Source: Bacillota bacterium (lineage in GTDB: Bacteria; Bacillota; Bacilli; Desulfuribacillales; Desulfuribacillaceae). Taken from it: a DNA stretch of 33,435 nt. The position numbers were made by a program, and so were the translations under genes. The notes beneath the pieces were generated by a model. The model did not search any database and was not told where the DNA came from. It saw nothing but the letters and a program-made list of their open reading frames with translations. Shown one piece after another: positions 16,584 to 24,043 of this stretch. The DNA lies in NCBI GenBank assembly GCA_023388635.1, contig JAEWFW010000060.1, forward strand, positions 1 through 33,435, given 5' to 3'. Position 1 is the stretch's first letter. Each line of letters opens with the position of its first letter.

Positions 16584-17726
16584 ATGTTGTATAGAAAATT
16601 CGGTAAGACGGGTGAAATGGTTTCCACACTTGGATTTGGTTGTATGAGGTTGCCGTTATTGCCGGGAGGAGATAATACACAGATTGATGAACAGCAGGCG
16701 GGCAAATTATTGCGCTATGCGATTGATCACGGTGTCAACTATATCGATACGGCGTATCCTTACCATGGACAGGGAATGGCTCATGGCGGACAAAGTGAAC
16801 CGTTTCTCGGTAACGTGTTGCGTGATGGATATCGGGAAAAGGTGAAACTCGCGACGAAACTTCCTGCTTGGTTGATAAAGACGCGTGAGGATATGGATAG
16901 ATATTTAAATGAACAGTTGCAACGTCTGCAAACGGATACGATTGACTTTTACTTAGTCCATTCGCTCAACAGCAATTCTTGGAAAACTGTACATGAACTC
17001 GGTGTCGGTGAGTTCCTTGATAGTGCGATTCGCGATGGGCGTATTCGTCATGCGGGATTTTCTTTCCATGATAAAATTTCTTTGTTCAAAGAAATTGTCG
17101 ATGCATATGATTGGTCTTTCTGTCAGATACAGTATAACTACCTCGATGAAAACTATCAGGCGGGCAGGGAAGGCTTAGATTACGCGGCGGCAAAAGGTCT
17201 TGGTATCGCGATCATGGAACCGTTACGCGGCGGAAAGTTGGCTACCCATTTACCGAAAGAAGCGGAACAGTTGATGCAGCAGGCAGATGGACAGCGGACA
17301 CCTGCGGCATGGGCACTCAGTTGGCTGTGGGATCAGCCGGAAGTCTCGGTCGTCTTGAGCGGGATGAACACCTTTGAGCAGCTAGAAGAAAATATGCGCA
17401 TTGCTGCCGAGGTAGAGATCAGTTCGATGACGGCGGAAGAGAAGCAGGTTATCGAAAAAGTCAAAAACATTTTTAAAGAAAAGACAAAAGTGAATTGCAC
17501 AACCTGTGGATACTGCTTACCTTGTCCTGCGGGTGTCAATATTCCTCAGTGTTTTTCTTCCTATAATAATTATTACATGTTCGGCGAAAACGCAACGTAT
17601 CGTGCTTCGCTCGCCAAACAGCAAAATGCTTCCCAGTGTGTCGATTGCGGTCAATGTGAGGAGCACTGCCCACAGGGTATTGAAATCCGTCGAGAATTGA
17701 AAAACGTCACTGCGGTGTTTGCATGA
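16584..17726 (+). CDS. Aldo/keto reductase with C-terminal 4Fe-4S domain
   Basis: A 380-residue protein. Residues 1-290 form an AKR barrel: G-F-G-C-M-R-L-P near the start, D-T-A-Y-P-Y for the catalytic Asp and Tyr, the Lys in L-A-T-K-L-P and the His in Y-L-V-H-S. The C-terminal 80 residues carry C-T-T-C-G-Y-C-x-x-C-P and C-V-D-C-G-Q-C-E-E-H-C-P, enough for two clusters, as in the Fe-S AKR subfamily common in anaerobes. The frame extends to 16521, but the ATG at 16584 has GGAGGG at 16572-16577. The stop codon overlaps the ATG of larC (ATGATGA), so the two are translationally coupled, which hints at a role linked to the nickel-pincer cofactor or its enzyme. The substrate is unknown. Confidence 0.88.
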   Translation: MLYRKFGKTGEMVSTLGFGCMRLPLLPGGDNTQIDEQQAGKLLRYAIDHGVNYIDTAYPYHGQGMAHGGQSEPFLGNVLRDGYREKVKLATKLPAWLIKTREDMDRYLNEQLQRLQTDTIDFYLVHSLNSNSWKTVHELGVGEFLDSAIRDGRIRHAGFSFHDKISLFKEIVDAYDWSFCQIQYNYLDENYQAGREGLDYAAAKGLGIAIMEPLRGGKLATHLPKEAEQLMQQADGQRTPAAWALSWLWDQPEVSVVLSGMNTFEQLEENMRIAAEVEISSMTAEEKQVIEKVKNIFKEKTKVNCTTCGYCLPCPAGVNIPQCFSSYNNYYMFGENATYRASLAKQQNASQCVDCGQCEEHCPQGIEIRRELKNVTAVFA

Positions 17727-18901
17727 TGAAAATATTGTATTATGACTGCTTTTGCGGAATCAGCGGTGATATGAACCTCGGAGCGTTGATCGATCTGGGT
17801 GTCGAGGGGGACTATATCATCAACGAATTGCAAAAGCTTTCTATCAGTGAAGAATACGAAATTGCGATCCGACGTGATGCGAAACTAGGGATTACTGGGA
17901 CTAAGTTCGATGTCATTTTGCGCACGGAGCATGGACATTATCATCAACACCGCACATTCAGAGATATCCGTGCGATCATCGAAGCAAGTGGGCTATATGA
18001 GCAAATAAAAAAGCGCAGTATCGATATATTTACGCGTATCGCCGAGGCAGAAGCAAAAGTGCACGGCAAACCTGTCGACGAGGTGCATTTCCATGAAGTA
18101 GGTGCCGTCGATTCGTTGATCGACATCGTTGGTGCGGCGATTGCACTTGACTATTTACAAGTTGATAAGGTGGTCTGCTCAACGGTACAAGTCGGCGGAG
18201 GATTTGTCAATTGTGCCCATGGAACAATTCCTGTACCTGCCCCGGCAACGGTTGAACTGTTGCGGGGGATTCCAATTAAAACGGGGCTGGTCGATTTTGA
18301 AACGACGACACCGACGGGAGCGGCAATTCTGGCGGCATGTGCTGATGAATTTACAGATCGCTTGGATTTCGTCATTGATCGGGTGGGATATGGCTTAGGA
18401 ACGCGGGATTTGCATGTACCGAATGTGCTGCGCGTATATCTGGGAACATCTGAGGCGTCTTTGATAGTGGAAGAGCAAGTATTGATTGAAACAAATATTG
18501 ACGATATGAGTCCCGAACTATACGAATATATAGAAGAATTACTGTTCGACGGCGGAGCACTTGATGTGTACAAGACGCCGATTATCATGAAAAAGGGGCG
18601 ACCAGCGGTAAAACTCAGTGTGCTCGTCGCTATGCCAAATGACAGCCAAGTGATCGACATTCTATTACGTGAGACGACTTCGATCGGCATTCGCCAAATT
18701 GGCGTAAAAAAGACGATGCTTGAGCGGTCAAGTGAGAATGTGGCAACGGCGTATGGCGAAATACCGGTAAAGAGCTCTTTTTACAAGGGACAAAGGATCA
18801 AATACAAAGCGGAATACGAAAATTGCCGCAAGATAGCAAGAGAAAACGGGGTTCCACTTCGTGAAGTGTATAGGGAAGTGGATAAGGCAATGGATAAATG
18901 A
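17723..18901 (+). CDS. larC: Nickel-pincer cofactor nickel insertase LarC
   Basis: A 392-residue protein that, in Lactiplantibacillus, inserts Ni into pyridinium-3,5-bisthiocarboxylate mononucleotide in a CTP-dependent reaction. The start M-K-I-L-Y-Y-D-C-F-C-G-I-S-G-D-M is diagnostic. A short His cluster H-G-H-Y-H-Q-H at about residues 72-78 replaces the longer His tract of many LarC proteins. The E-T-N-I-D-D-M-S-P-E motif marks the C-terminal half. In L. plantarum the gene is split into larC1/larC2 and joined by frameshifting; here it is one uninterrupted frame. Start is ATG at 17723, or 17726. It overlaps the AKR gene by four bases and precedes larE by 19. Confidence 0.93.
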   Translation: MMKILYYDCFCGISGDMNLGALIDLGVEGDYIINELQKLSISEEYEIAIRRDAKLGITGTKFDVILRTEHGHYHQHRTFRDIRAIIEASGLYEQIKKRSIDIFTRIAEAEAKVHGKPVDEVHFHEVGAVDSLIDIVGAAIALDYLQVDKVVCSTVQVGGGFVNCAHGTIPVPAPATVELLRGIPIKTGLVDFETTTPTGAAILAACADEFTDRLDFVIDRVGYGLGTRDLHVPNVLRVYLGTSEASLIVEEQVLIETNIDDMSPELYEYIEELLFDGGALDVYKTPIIMKKGRPAVKLSVLVAMPNDSQVIDILLRETTSIGIRQIGVKKTMLERSSENVATAYGEIPVKSSFYKGQRIKYKAEYENCRKIARENGVPLREVYREVDKAMDK

Positions 18902-18920
18902 TAGAGATGCAGGTGAACTA

Positions 18921-19736
18921 ATGGAAGTACATGAGAAATTGGATATTTTGCGCGAGCAAATTCGCCGTTTAGGGAGTATGGTAATTGCCTTTTCCGGCGG
19001 AGTTGACAGTACTTTTTTATTGAAAGTTGCCGCTGATGTACTCGGAGATCGAGTGATTGCCGTAACGGCGCGGTCATCTACGTATCCTGAGCGGGAGTTT
19101 CGCGAAGCAGAGGCGTTTGCCAAAAGTCTCGGGGCAAAGCATATTGTGATTACCTCGGAAGAACTGGAAATTGACGGATTTGCTGAAAATCCTGTGAACC
19201 GTTGTTATTATTGTAAAAACGAACTTTTCCAAAAGGTGAAAGAAATTGCCGGACAACACGGCATTTTACACGTTGCGGACGGTTCGAATCTCGATGATCT
19301 CGGTGACTATCGTCCGGGGCTAAAGGCAGTGGAAGAATTGGCAGTCGTCAGCCCGTTACGGGATGCACAGATGACGAAACAAGATATCAGACTGCTGTCG
19401 AAAGACATGCAGCTTCCGACGTGGAATAAACAGTCGTTCGCTTGCCTCGCATCGCGAGTTCCTTATGGACATAAGATTACCAGACAGACATTGACGATGG
19501 TCGATCAAGCAGAACAATATTTGCTGGACTTAGGTTTCCGGCAGGTTCGCGTTCGTCATCACGAGGATATGGCGAGGATCGAAGTCGGTGCCGATGAACG
19601 CAACCGCTTTTTTAGTGAAGCGATGATGGATCAAGTGTCTGACGAACTGCGCCAAATCGGATATCGCTACGTCACGCTGGATATGCGCGGATATCGCACA
19701 GGCAGCATGAATGAAGGGCTAACTCCGGAAGAGTAA
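18921..19736 (+). CDS. larE: Sulfur transferase LarE, three-cysteine type
   Basis: A 271-residue PP-loop ATPase that adenylylates and thiolates the pincer cofactor precursor. The PP-loop S-G-G-V-D-S is at 25-30. C175 in F-A-C-L-A-S-R-V-P-Y-G corresponds to the sacrificial Cys176 of L. plantarum LarE. C95 and C98 (R-C-Y-Y-C-K) add the two cysteines described for [4Fe-4S]-dependent LarE such as that of Thermotoga maritima, so a catalytic cluster and not sacrifice of a protein sulfur is likely. The open frame begins at 18861 inside larC; the ATG at 18921 with AGGTGA just upstream gives the normal N-terminus. Next to larC and larB. Confidence 0.92.
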   Translation: MEVHEKLDILREQIRRLGSMVIAFSGGVDSTFLLKVAADVLGDRVIAVTARSSTYPEREFREAEAFAKSLGAKHIVITSEELEIDGFAENPVNRCYYCKNELFQKVKEIAGQHGILHVADGSNLDDLGDYRPGLKAVEELAVVSPLRDAQMTKQDIRLLSKDMQLPTWNKQSFACLASRVPYGHKITRQTLTMVDQAEQYLLDLGFRQVRVRHHEDMARIEVGADERNRFFSEAMMDQVSDELRQIGYRYVTLDMRGYRTGSMNEGLTPEE

Positions 19737-19858
19737 TCGACGAGTGAATGATAAATGGTCGGCACATGAGCAATGAACAATGAACCGTTCAATGAATACT
19801 CAACGGAGTGCGGAATCAATCAGCTATGAATGCTAACGACGGTTGAGGGGGTTAATCG

Positions 19859-20605
19859 ATGAATTATGAAGATTTAAAACAGCTGCTGGAAGCTGTCAAA
19901 TTTGGTCAATTGGGTATCGATCAGGCGGTGGAACAAATCGCCGAATTGCCATATAAGGACTTGGAGTTTGCGATGATTGACAACCATCGTGAGCTGCGCT
20001 CAGGTTATCCGGAAGTGATTTATTGTGCGGGGAAAACCGTCGATCAAGTGACCACGATTATGCGATATATGCTGGAAAGGGGCAATAATATTTTAGCGAC
20101 TAGGGCGAGTGAGGAAATGTATAATGCCGCTAAAGAGCTCCACCCAGAAGCGAAATACAATCCCGTTGGACGGACGATTACGATCAAGCAGTGTGATCTA
20201 GCAGTGCCGGACAGCTATATTGCGATTGTCGCCGCGGGGACATCGGATTTGCCCGTTGTCGAGGAAGCCGCGGAAACGGCGATGATTCTCGGAAATCGGG
20301 TTGAAAAAATCGTCGATGTCGGAGTTGCGGGAATCCACAGACTATTTTCAAAATTAGAGTTGATCAGAGGGGCAAAGGTAGTGATTGTTGTTGCCGGTAT
20401 GGAAGGTGCATTGGCGAGCGTAGTCGGTGGCCTCGTAAATAAGCCTGTGATTGCGGTGCCAACCAGTGTTGGGTATGGGGCAAATTTTGGTGGAATCGCA
20501 GCTTTGTTATCGATGCTTAACAGTTGCGCCAACGGTATTAGTGTCGTCAATATCGATAATGGGTTCGGTGCGGCATATAATGCAGCCTTGATTAACAGAT
20601 TGTAA
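19859..20605 (+). CDS. larB: Pincer cofactor carboxylase/hydrolase LarB
   Basis: A 248-residue protein that carboxylates nicotinate adenine dinucleotide and cleaves it, the first step of nickel-pincer cofactor synthesis. The N-terminal region ends in R-x-G-Y-P-E-V-I-Y-C-A-G-K. The C-terminal half is PurE-like, with A-A-G-T-S-D-L-P-V-x-E-E-A and G-V-G-Y-G-A-N-F-G-G-I-A-A-L-L. GAGGGGG at 19845-19851 sets the start. The 122 bases after larE contain loosely repeated ATGAAC-like words but no gene. The order larC-larE-larB is unusual compared with larA-E operons, and no larA is present in the window. Confidence 0.93.
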   Translation: MNYEDLKQLLEAVKFGQLGIDQAVEQIAELPYKDLEFAMIDNHRELRSGYPEVIYCAGKTVDQVTTIMRYMLERGNNILATRASEEMYNAAKELHPEAKYNPVGRTITIKQCDLAVPDSYIAIVAAGTSDLPVVEEAAETAMILGNRVEKIVDVGVAGIHRLFSKLELIRGAKVVIVVAGMEGALASVVGGLVNKPVIAVPTSVGYGANFGGIAALLSMLNSCANGISVVNIDNGFGAAYNAALINRL

Positions 20606-20618
20606 TTACAAAGAGATT

Positions 20619-20642
20619 GATAAGTGCGACTAAGATTCAGAT
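20619..20642. repeat. Dispersed 24-bp repeat, copy 2
   Basis: Matches 1684-1707 at 23 of 24 positions. The right hairpin arm found in copy 1 is absent here. It lies just after larB, before a terminator. Confidence 0.7.
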
Positions 20643-20697
20643 GAGGTGCCTGGCGAAACGAGTCTGTCCCAAGTTTTGTGTAAAGTCCAATAAGAGT

Positions 20698-20767
20698 AAA
20701 AAAATAGAGCAATATTCTATAAGAGGCAGCATAACCAATCCGGTTAGCTGCCTTTTGCCCTGCTCTA
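20698..20767. terminator. Bidirectional terminator between larB and the ABC operon
   Basis: An inner hairpin AGGCAGC-(A)-TAACC / GGTTA-GCTGCCT (20724-20753) is followed on the plus strand by TTTT. An outer TAGAGCA / TGCTCTA stem (20705-20711, 20761-20767) is followed on the minus strand by seven T (20704-20698). It serves the converging larB and ABC lipoprotein transcripts. Confidence 0.8.
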
Positions 20768-20784
20768 CGCACCTTTTGATATAG

Positions 20785-21804
20785 TTATTTGCGAACGTCC
20801 AACAGTAAACTGTCGATATTGACATCGTTTTCGATCATTGTATTTTCTTTCATAAATGTAACGGTGCTTTTCATCGATGCAATATCAGCATCAGTAATCG
20901 CTGTGTTAAAGTCATACATTGGATACATTTCCTTCACAGCGTCAGCACTCAGTTCTGTTTCTTTTGCTACGATTTCTACCATCTCATCATAATTTCCATC
21001 AATATATGCCAGGATTTCATCCTGGGCATCGAGGAACCGTTCTACGAGTAACGGATTTTTCTGATAAAAATCGTTGCTTGTGGCGACGACGATCGTCGCA
21101 TCGACTAAGCCTTCGCCTGTGGTGACGATTTTGTAGCCGTCTTTGCCCATATTATAGGCGACCGGACCTGCTAACAACGCGCAATCGACAGAGCCTCCGA
21201 CCAAAGCAGCTTGTGCATCAGGAATGCCCATGGACACAAAGTCGATATCGCTTTCTGTCAATCCGGCTGTTCCAAGGTAAGCGATCAGTAATTCATGCAA
21301 AATAGTGCCTTTGGGTCCGGCAACTTTTTTGCCCTTTAGATCAGCAGCCGACTGAATTGTCTCGTCATTTGTAAATAGACGGAAGGCTTCCGGAGAGCGG
21401 CTGTAGGTGTTGAGAATTTTAATATCTGCGCCGTTTGATGCCGATAGAATGACAGAGGTAGCACCAACCGCGTATAGGAATTGAATATCTCCTGAAGCCA
21501 ATGCCTGGGTTTGCTCAGGTCCGGTCGTCAGGTTGGAATATTCTATAGGGAGATTGTATTCTGCAAATGCTTTTTCAAAAATCCTTTTTTCTTTTTCAAT
21601 AATCGATGGTACGTTGAGTGGTGATTTTACATACGTGACAGCAATTTTATTGACTGTAAATTTTGGTTGTTCTACATTGTTCTGCTGATTGCTGTTTTCC
21701 GCAGCCGGTGGATTTACAGGTGCTTGTGTCTTGTTTGCCGAGCAACCTGTGATGACAGAGAGCATCATAGCGGCAATTAATATGAATAACGATAGTTTTT
21801 TCAT
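20785..21804 (-). CDS. ABC transporter substrate-binding lipoprotein (NMT1/SsuA-like)
   Basis: A 339-residue exported lipoprotein. The signal peptide ends in the lipobox V-I-T-G-C with the lipidated Cys at residue 21, followed by a Pro/Asn/Gln-rich linker. The body has the two-lobe pattern of nitrate/sulfonate/taurine/thiamine-precursor binding proteins: T-G-P-E-Q-T-Q-A-L-A-S-G-D-I-Q-F near 93-108, L-K-G-K-K-V-A-G-P-K-G-T and L-V-G-G-S-V-D-C-A-L-L-A-G-P. The ATG overlaps the TGA of the ATPase gene (ATGA), so translation is coupled. It is the last gene of a four-gene minus-strand operon. The ligand cannot be read from sequence; the iron-type operator upstream suggests a link to iron or sulfur supply. 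Confidence 0.88.
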   Translation of the reverse strand: MKKLSLFILIAAMMLSVITGCSANKTQAPVNPPAAENSNQQNNVEQPKFTVNKIAVTYVKSPLNVPSIIEKEKRIFEKAFAEYNLPIEYSNLTTGPEQTQALASGDIQFLYAVGATSVILSASNGADIKILNTYSRSPEAFRLFTNDETIQSAADLKGKKVAGPKGTILHELLIAYLGTAGLTESDIDFVSMGIPDAQAALVGGSVDCALLAGPVAYNMGKDGYKIVTTGEGLVDATIVVATSNDFYQKNPLLVERFLDAQDEILAYIDGNYDEMVEIVAKETELSADAVKEMYPMYDFNTAITDADIASMKSTVTFMKENTMIENDVNIDSLLLDVRK

Positions 21805-22529
21805 TTGTATACCCCTTTTTGTTTTGTGATTGTTGATAGAATACTTTTCTTGATCTCGATTAACGGTTCTGACAGTAGGTCGCGTGGATAAGGAATGTCG
21901 GTCAAGTGGTGTTCAGCACCGATTTTCCCTTGCTCCAGTACGATAATTTTGCCACCAAGCAGTAGTGCTTCATCAATGCTATGTGTGACGAACACGATTG
22001 TTTTATTGTGCATAGAGTGGATGCGGATCAGCTCATTTTGCATTGTTTCCCTCGTAAAATAATCGAGTGCCGCAAACGGTTCGTCCATCAGTATTAGATC
22101 GGGATCGTAAGCTAACACCCTGGCAAGTGCCGCCCTTTGTTGCATGCCGCCGGAAAGCTGGTCGGGGTAGGCGTTTATGAAACCTGTTAAGCCGACTGTA
22201 TCGATCAATTGTCGAATGGCGATGTCGTCCCGTTTGGTGCGTTTCAGCCCAAAGGTGATATTTTTCCAGACTGTCAGCCAAGGCATGAGTCGCGGCTCCT
22301 GAAATACCATACCGATTTTTTCGTTGTCCGGCACATGGATCTGACCGCTATAGGATTGATCGAACCCGCCTAAAATCCTCAACAATGTCGTTTTCCCGCA
22401 TCCGCTATGTCCGAGGATGATGGTAATTTGGCTGTCGGGAAGTTCAGTACTTAAATTCTGTAATACTTGTACGTTCCGCGAATCAACCTGAAAACTTTTA
22501 CATAGGTTGTGTATTTTAACTCCAGCTAT
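21801..22529 (-). CDS. ABC transporter ATPase (SsuB/TauB-like), non-canonical start
   Basis: A nucleotide-binding subunit of about 242 residues. Walker A G-H-S-G-C-G-K-T-T is at about residues 40-48 from the proposed start; then Q-loop V-F-Q-E-P, signature L-S-G-G-M-Q-Q-R, Walker B L-I-L-M-D-E-P and the H-loop in V-T-H-S. The frame has no ATG, GTG or TTG between a TGA at 22535-22533 and the Walker A region; the first TTG (22385) lies after it and would destroy the domain. The best reading is an ATA start at 22529, which gives x-A-G-V-K-I-H-N-L-C-K-S-F, eight bases after a GGGGG run and overlapping the permease stop by 14 bases. A sequencing error at that codon is the simple alternative. Confidence 0.85.
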   Translation of the reverse strand: MAGVKIHNLCKSFQVDSRNVQVLQNLSTELPDSQITIILGHSGCGKTTLLRILGGFDQSYSGQIHVPDNEKIGMVFQEPRLMPWLTVWKNITFGLKRTKRDDIAIRQLIDTVGLTGFINAYPDQLSGGMQQRAALARVLAYDPDLILMDEPFAALDYFTRETMQNELIRIHSMHNKTIVFVTHSIDEALLLGGKIIVLEQGKIGAEHHLTDIPYPRDLLSEPLIEIKKSILSTITKQKGVYK

Positions 22530-23283
22530 CGTTCACACCCCCATGCACTACTTTTTTGATCGCGAAGGAAAAAATACGATCACACACATAACCGACGGTG
22601 CCGATGACAATAATGCCGACAATGACTTTATCTGAACGTGACATTTGCTGTGCATCGAGGATTAGATATCCCAATCCGCTGGCAGCCGCAATCATTTCCG
22701 CACCGATGATGGCGCGCCAACTATACCCAAGCCCTACGCGCATTCCAATCAAAATATCAGGCAATGCATTTGGCAGCATAATCCGATAAAACTGCTGGAA
22801 AGTGGTGAAACGCAGAGATTGACCAACTTCTAATAGCTTTATATCACATGATGCCAGCCCTTTTTTGATGTTTAAGAACATCGGAAAAAATGAAGCCAGA
22901 ATGATGATGATAACTTTGGATGTTTCGCCGATGCCGAACCACAATATTAACAGAGCGATTAAGCTTAGTGGCGGCACGTTGCGCATAAATTCGACGAGGT
23001 GATTATAATAAACGGAGCTCGCCGGACGAACCCCAGCTAGTACCCCTAAAGCGAAGGCGAAGGCAAAAGCGATTGAGAAGCCGGTTAAGACGCGCTTAAG
23101 GCTGACGAAGATATGTGTCATCAATTCGCCGGATTGTATCATTGTCAGCAGCGAGCGGAAGACTTTTTCCGGCGGTGGCAGGACATATTGGCTCCATAGC
23201 TCCAGATAACAGGCAGCTTGCCATAGAATCAAGATTAGTAGCAACGGAAGCATACGTTTTAAAAATAGTTTCATGATTGTCAT
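22516..23283 (-). CDS. ABC transporter permease (SsuC/TauC-like)
   Basis: A 255-residue inner-membrane protein with about six hydrophobic helices. The cytoplasmic EAA loop, here near L-E-V-G-Q-S-L-R-F-T-T-F-Q-Q-F-Y-R-I-M-L-P-N-A-L, contacts the ATPase; P-N-A-L-P-D-I-L-I-G-M-R-V-G-L-G is the usual continuation. It is the type found in nitrate/sulfonate/taurine/pyrimidine-precursor importers. Starts at 23283 or 23274 are both possible. It lies 7 bases after the hydrogenase-like gene and overlaps the ATPase gene. Confidence 0.9.
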   Translation of the reverse strand: MTIMKLFLKRMLPLLLILILWQAACYLELWSQYVLPPPEKVFRSLLTMIQSGELMTHIFVSLKRVLTGFSIAFAFAFALGVLAGVRPASSVYYNHLVEFMRNVPPLSLIALLILWFGIGETSKVIIIILASFFPMFLNIKKGLASCDIKLLEVGQSLRFTTFQQFYRIMLPNALPDILIGMRVGLGYSWRAIIGAEMIAAASGLGYLILDAQQMSRSDKVIVGIIVIGTVGYVCDRIFSFAIKKVVHGGVNDSWS

Positions 23284-23290
23284 CCCTCAT

Positions 23291-23905
23291 CTAGACGCCA
23301 TCGCCATTATGGCAACCGTCAGGGCAGTAGAGCATCTCGAGCATTTCGGTATGCTTCTTATTTCCTGACGTAAAATAGGCATCAATCTGCTGTTTGCTGG
23401 CTAATGAATCGGTTCGCTCGCCATATTCCTGGAAAAATCCCGGAGGGATCGGACTTTGTGTAAGATGTCGTTTTTCGGAAATGATTCCGTATTTCTGAAC
23501 GAATTCATTCCATGTAAGAAACAATGTCTGCGGCAGATGCAGGCTATTTCCCAATTCTTGCAACGATTGGCATGGTGTAATAATCGATAGCTGATGTTCA
23601 GGATCATTGGCATAACGTTGATGCAATTCCTGTGCACAATGAATCAAGATTGGGTGAATCGCAGGAAATACTAATTGATCAGTTGCGTATGTCTGCTTAA
23701 TGTATGAGACTGCCAAAGGACATCGCATATCGACTACACAATTCGTATGATTAGCGACCGCCTGTCGGTATTGTTGTTTTACATGTGTAATATGGTCTTG
23801 CTCGCAGTGGACGATCGTAAAGTTCTTGGCAGCTAATTCTGCTGCTAACGATTGCTGATCATACATATTCCACACAACGGGGTTTAACCAAAGTAAATTG
23901 CGCAT
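23291..23905 (-). CDS. Degenerate [FeFe]-hydrogenase large-subunit-like protein
   Basis: A 204-residue protein resembling a shortened C-terminal (H-cluster) domain of [FeFe] hydrogenase. R-C-P-L-A-V-S-Y-I-K fits the L1 motif (C-C-P-x-x-V), I-I-T-P-C-Q-S-L-Q-E fits L2 (P-C-x-x-K-x-x-E), and Y-C-P-D-G-C-H-N-G-D-G at the extreme C-terminus fits L3 (A-C-x-x-G-C-x-x-G). C62, C112, C194 and C198 align with the four ligands of the H-cluster [4Fe-4S] part. The proton-transfer cysteine is R61 and the L2 lysine is missing, so catalysis is unlikely. Much of the domain between L2 and L3 is absent. I prefer the ATG at 23905 (AGAGGA upstream) over 23950, which has no ribosome binding site. It is first in the ABC operon. 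Alternative: a structural Fe-S protein unrelated to hydrogenase. Confidence 0.65.
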   Translation of the reverse strand: MRNLLWLNPVVWNMYDQQSLAAELAAKNFTIVHCEQDHITHVKQQYRQAVANHTNCVVDMRCPLAVSYIKQTYATDQLVFPAIHPILIHCAQELHQRYANDPEHQLSIITPCQSLQELGNSLHLPQTLFLTWNEFVQKYGIISEKRHLTQSPIPPGFFQEYGERTDSLASKQQIDAYFTSGNKKHTEMLEMLYCPDGCHNGDGV

Positions 23906-23935
23906 ATTGTTGTAGGTCCTCTCGATGCGTTTTTT

Positions 23936-23954
23936 GAAAATGATACTCATTATT
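23936..23954. promoter_or_regulatory. Fur-like operator in the divergent promoter region
   Basis: The 19 bases match the classical Fur box GATAATGATAATCATTATC at 16 positions. In the 7-1-7 model used for Bacillus Fur, PerR and Zur the match is 12 of 14 half-site positions at 23941-23955. The box touches the -35 of the crp promoter and lies in the leader of the hydrogenase-like gene, so one bound regulator could repress both directions. Which Fur paralogue binds cannot be told. Confidence 0.55.
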
Positions 23955-23980
23955 GACTTATTCGATAAATATACTACACT
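23953..23980 (+). promoter_or_regulatory. Candidate promoter of the Crp/Fnr gene
   Basis: TTGACT (23953-23958) and TACACT (23975-23980) are spaced by 16 bases. A consensus TATAAT (23980-23985) is also present but at 21-base spacing. The -35 overlaps the Fur-like box. Confidence 0.45.
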
Positions 23981-24043
23981 ATAATTGAAAGATATGTATC
24001 AGATGAGACACTTTTTAAAAAATCAGAGGGTGGTATGTTTTTT

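Noticed and set aside
17723..18901. Programmed frameshift in larC
   Set aside because: The frame is continuous through both halves; no split or slippery site is needed.
19737..19858. Loose ATGAAC-like repeats between larE and larB as an operator array
   Set aside because: The units are short, irregular in spacing and not palindromic.
22533..22544. ATG-GGG-GTG-TGA before the ABC ATPase as a start with a recoded TGA (selenocysteine or Trp)
   Set aside because: There is no ribosome binding site for that ATG, no SECIS-like element was seen, and all other genes use TGA as stop.
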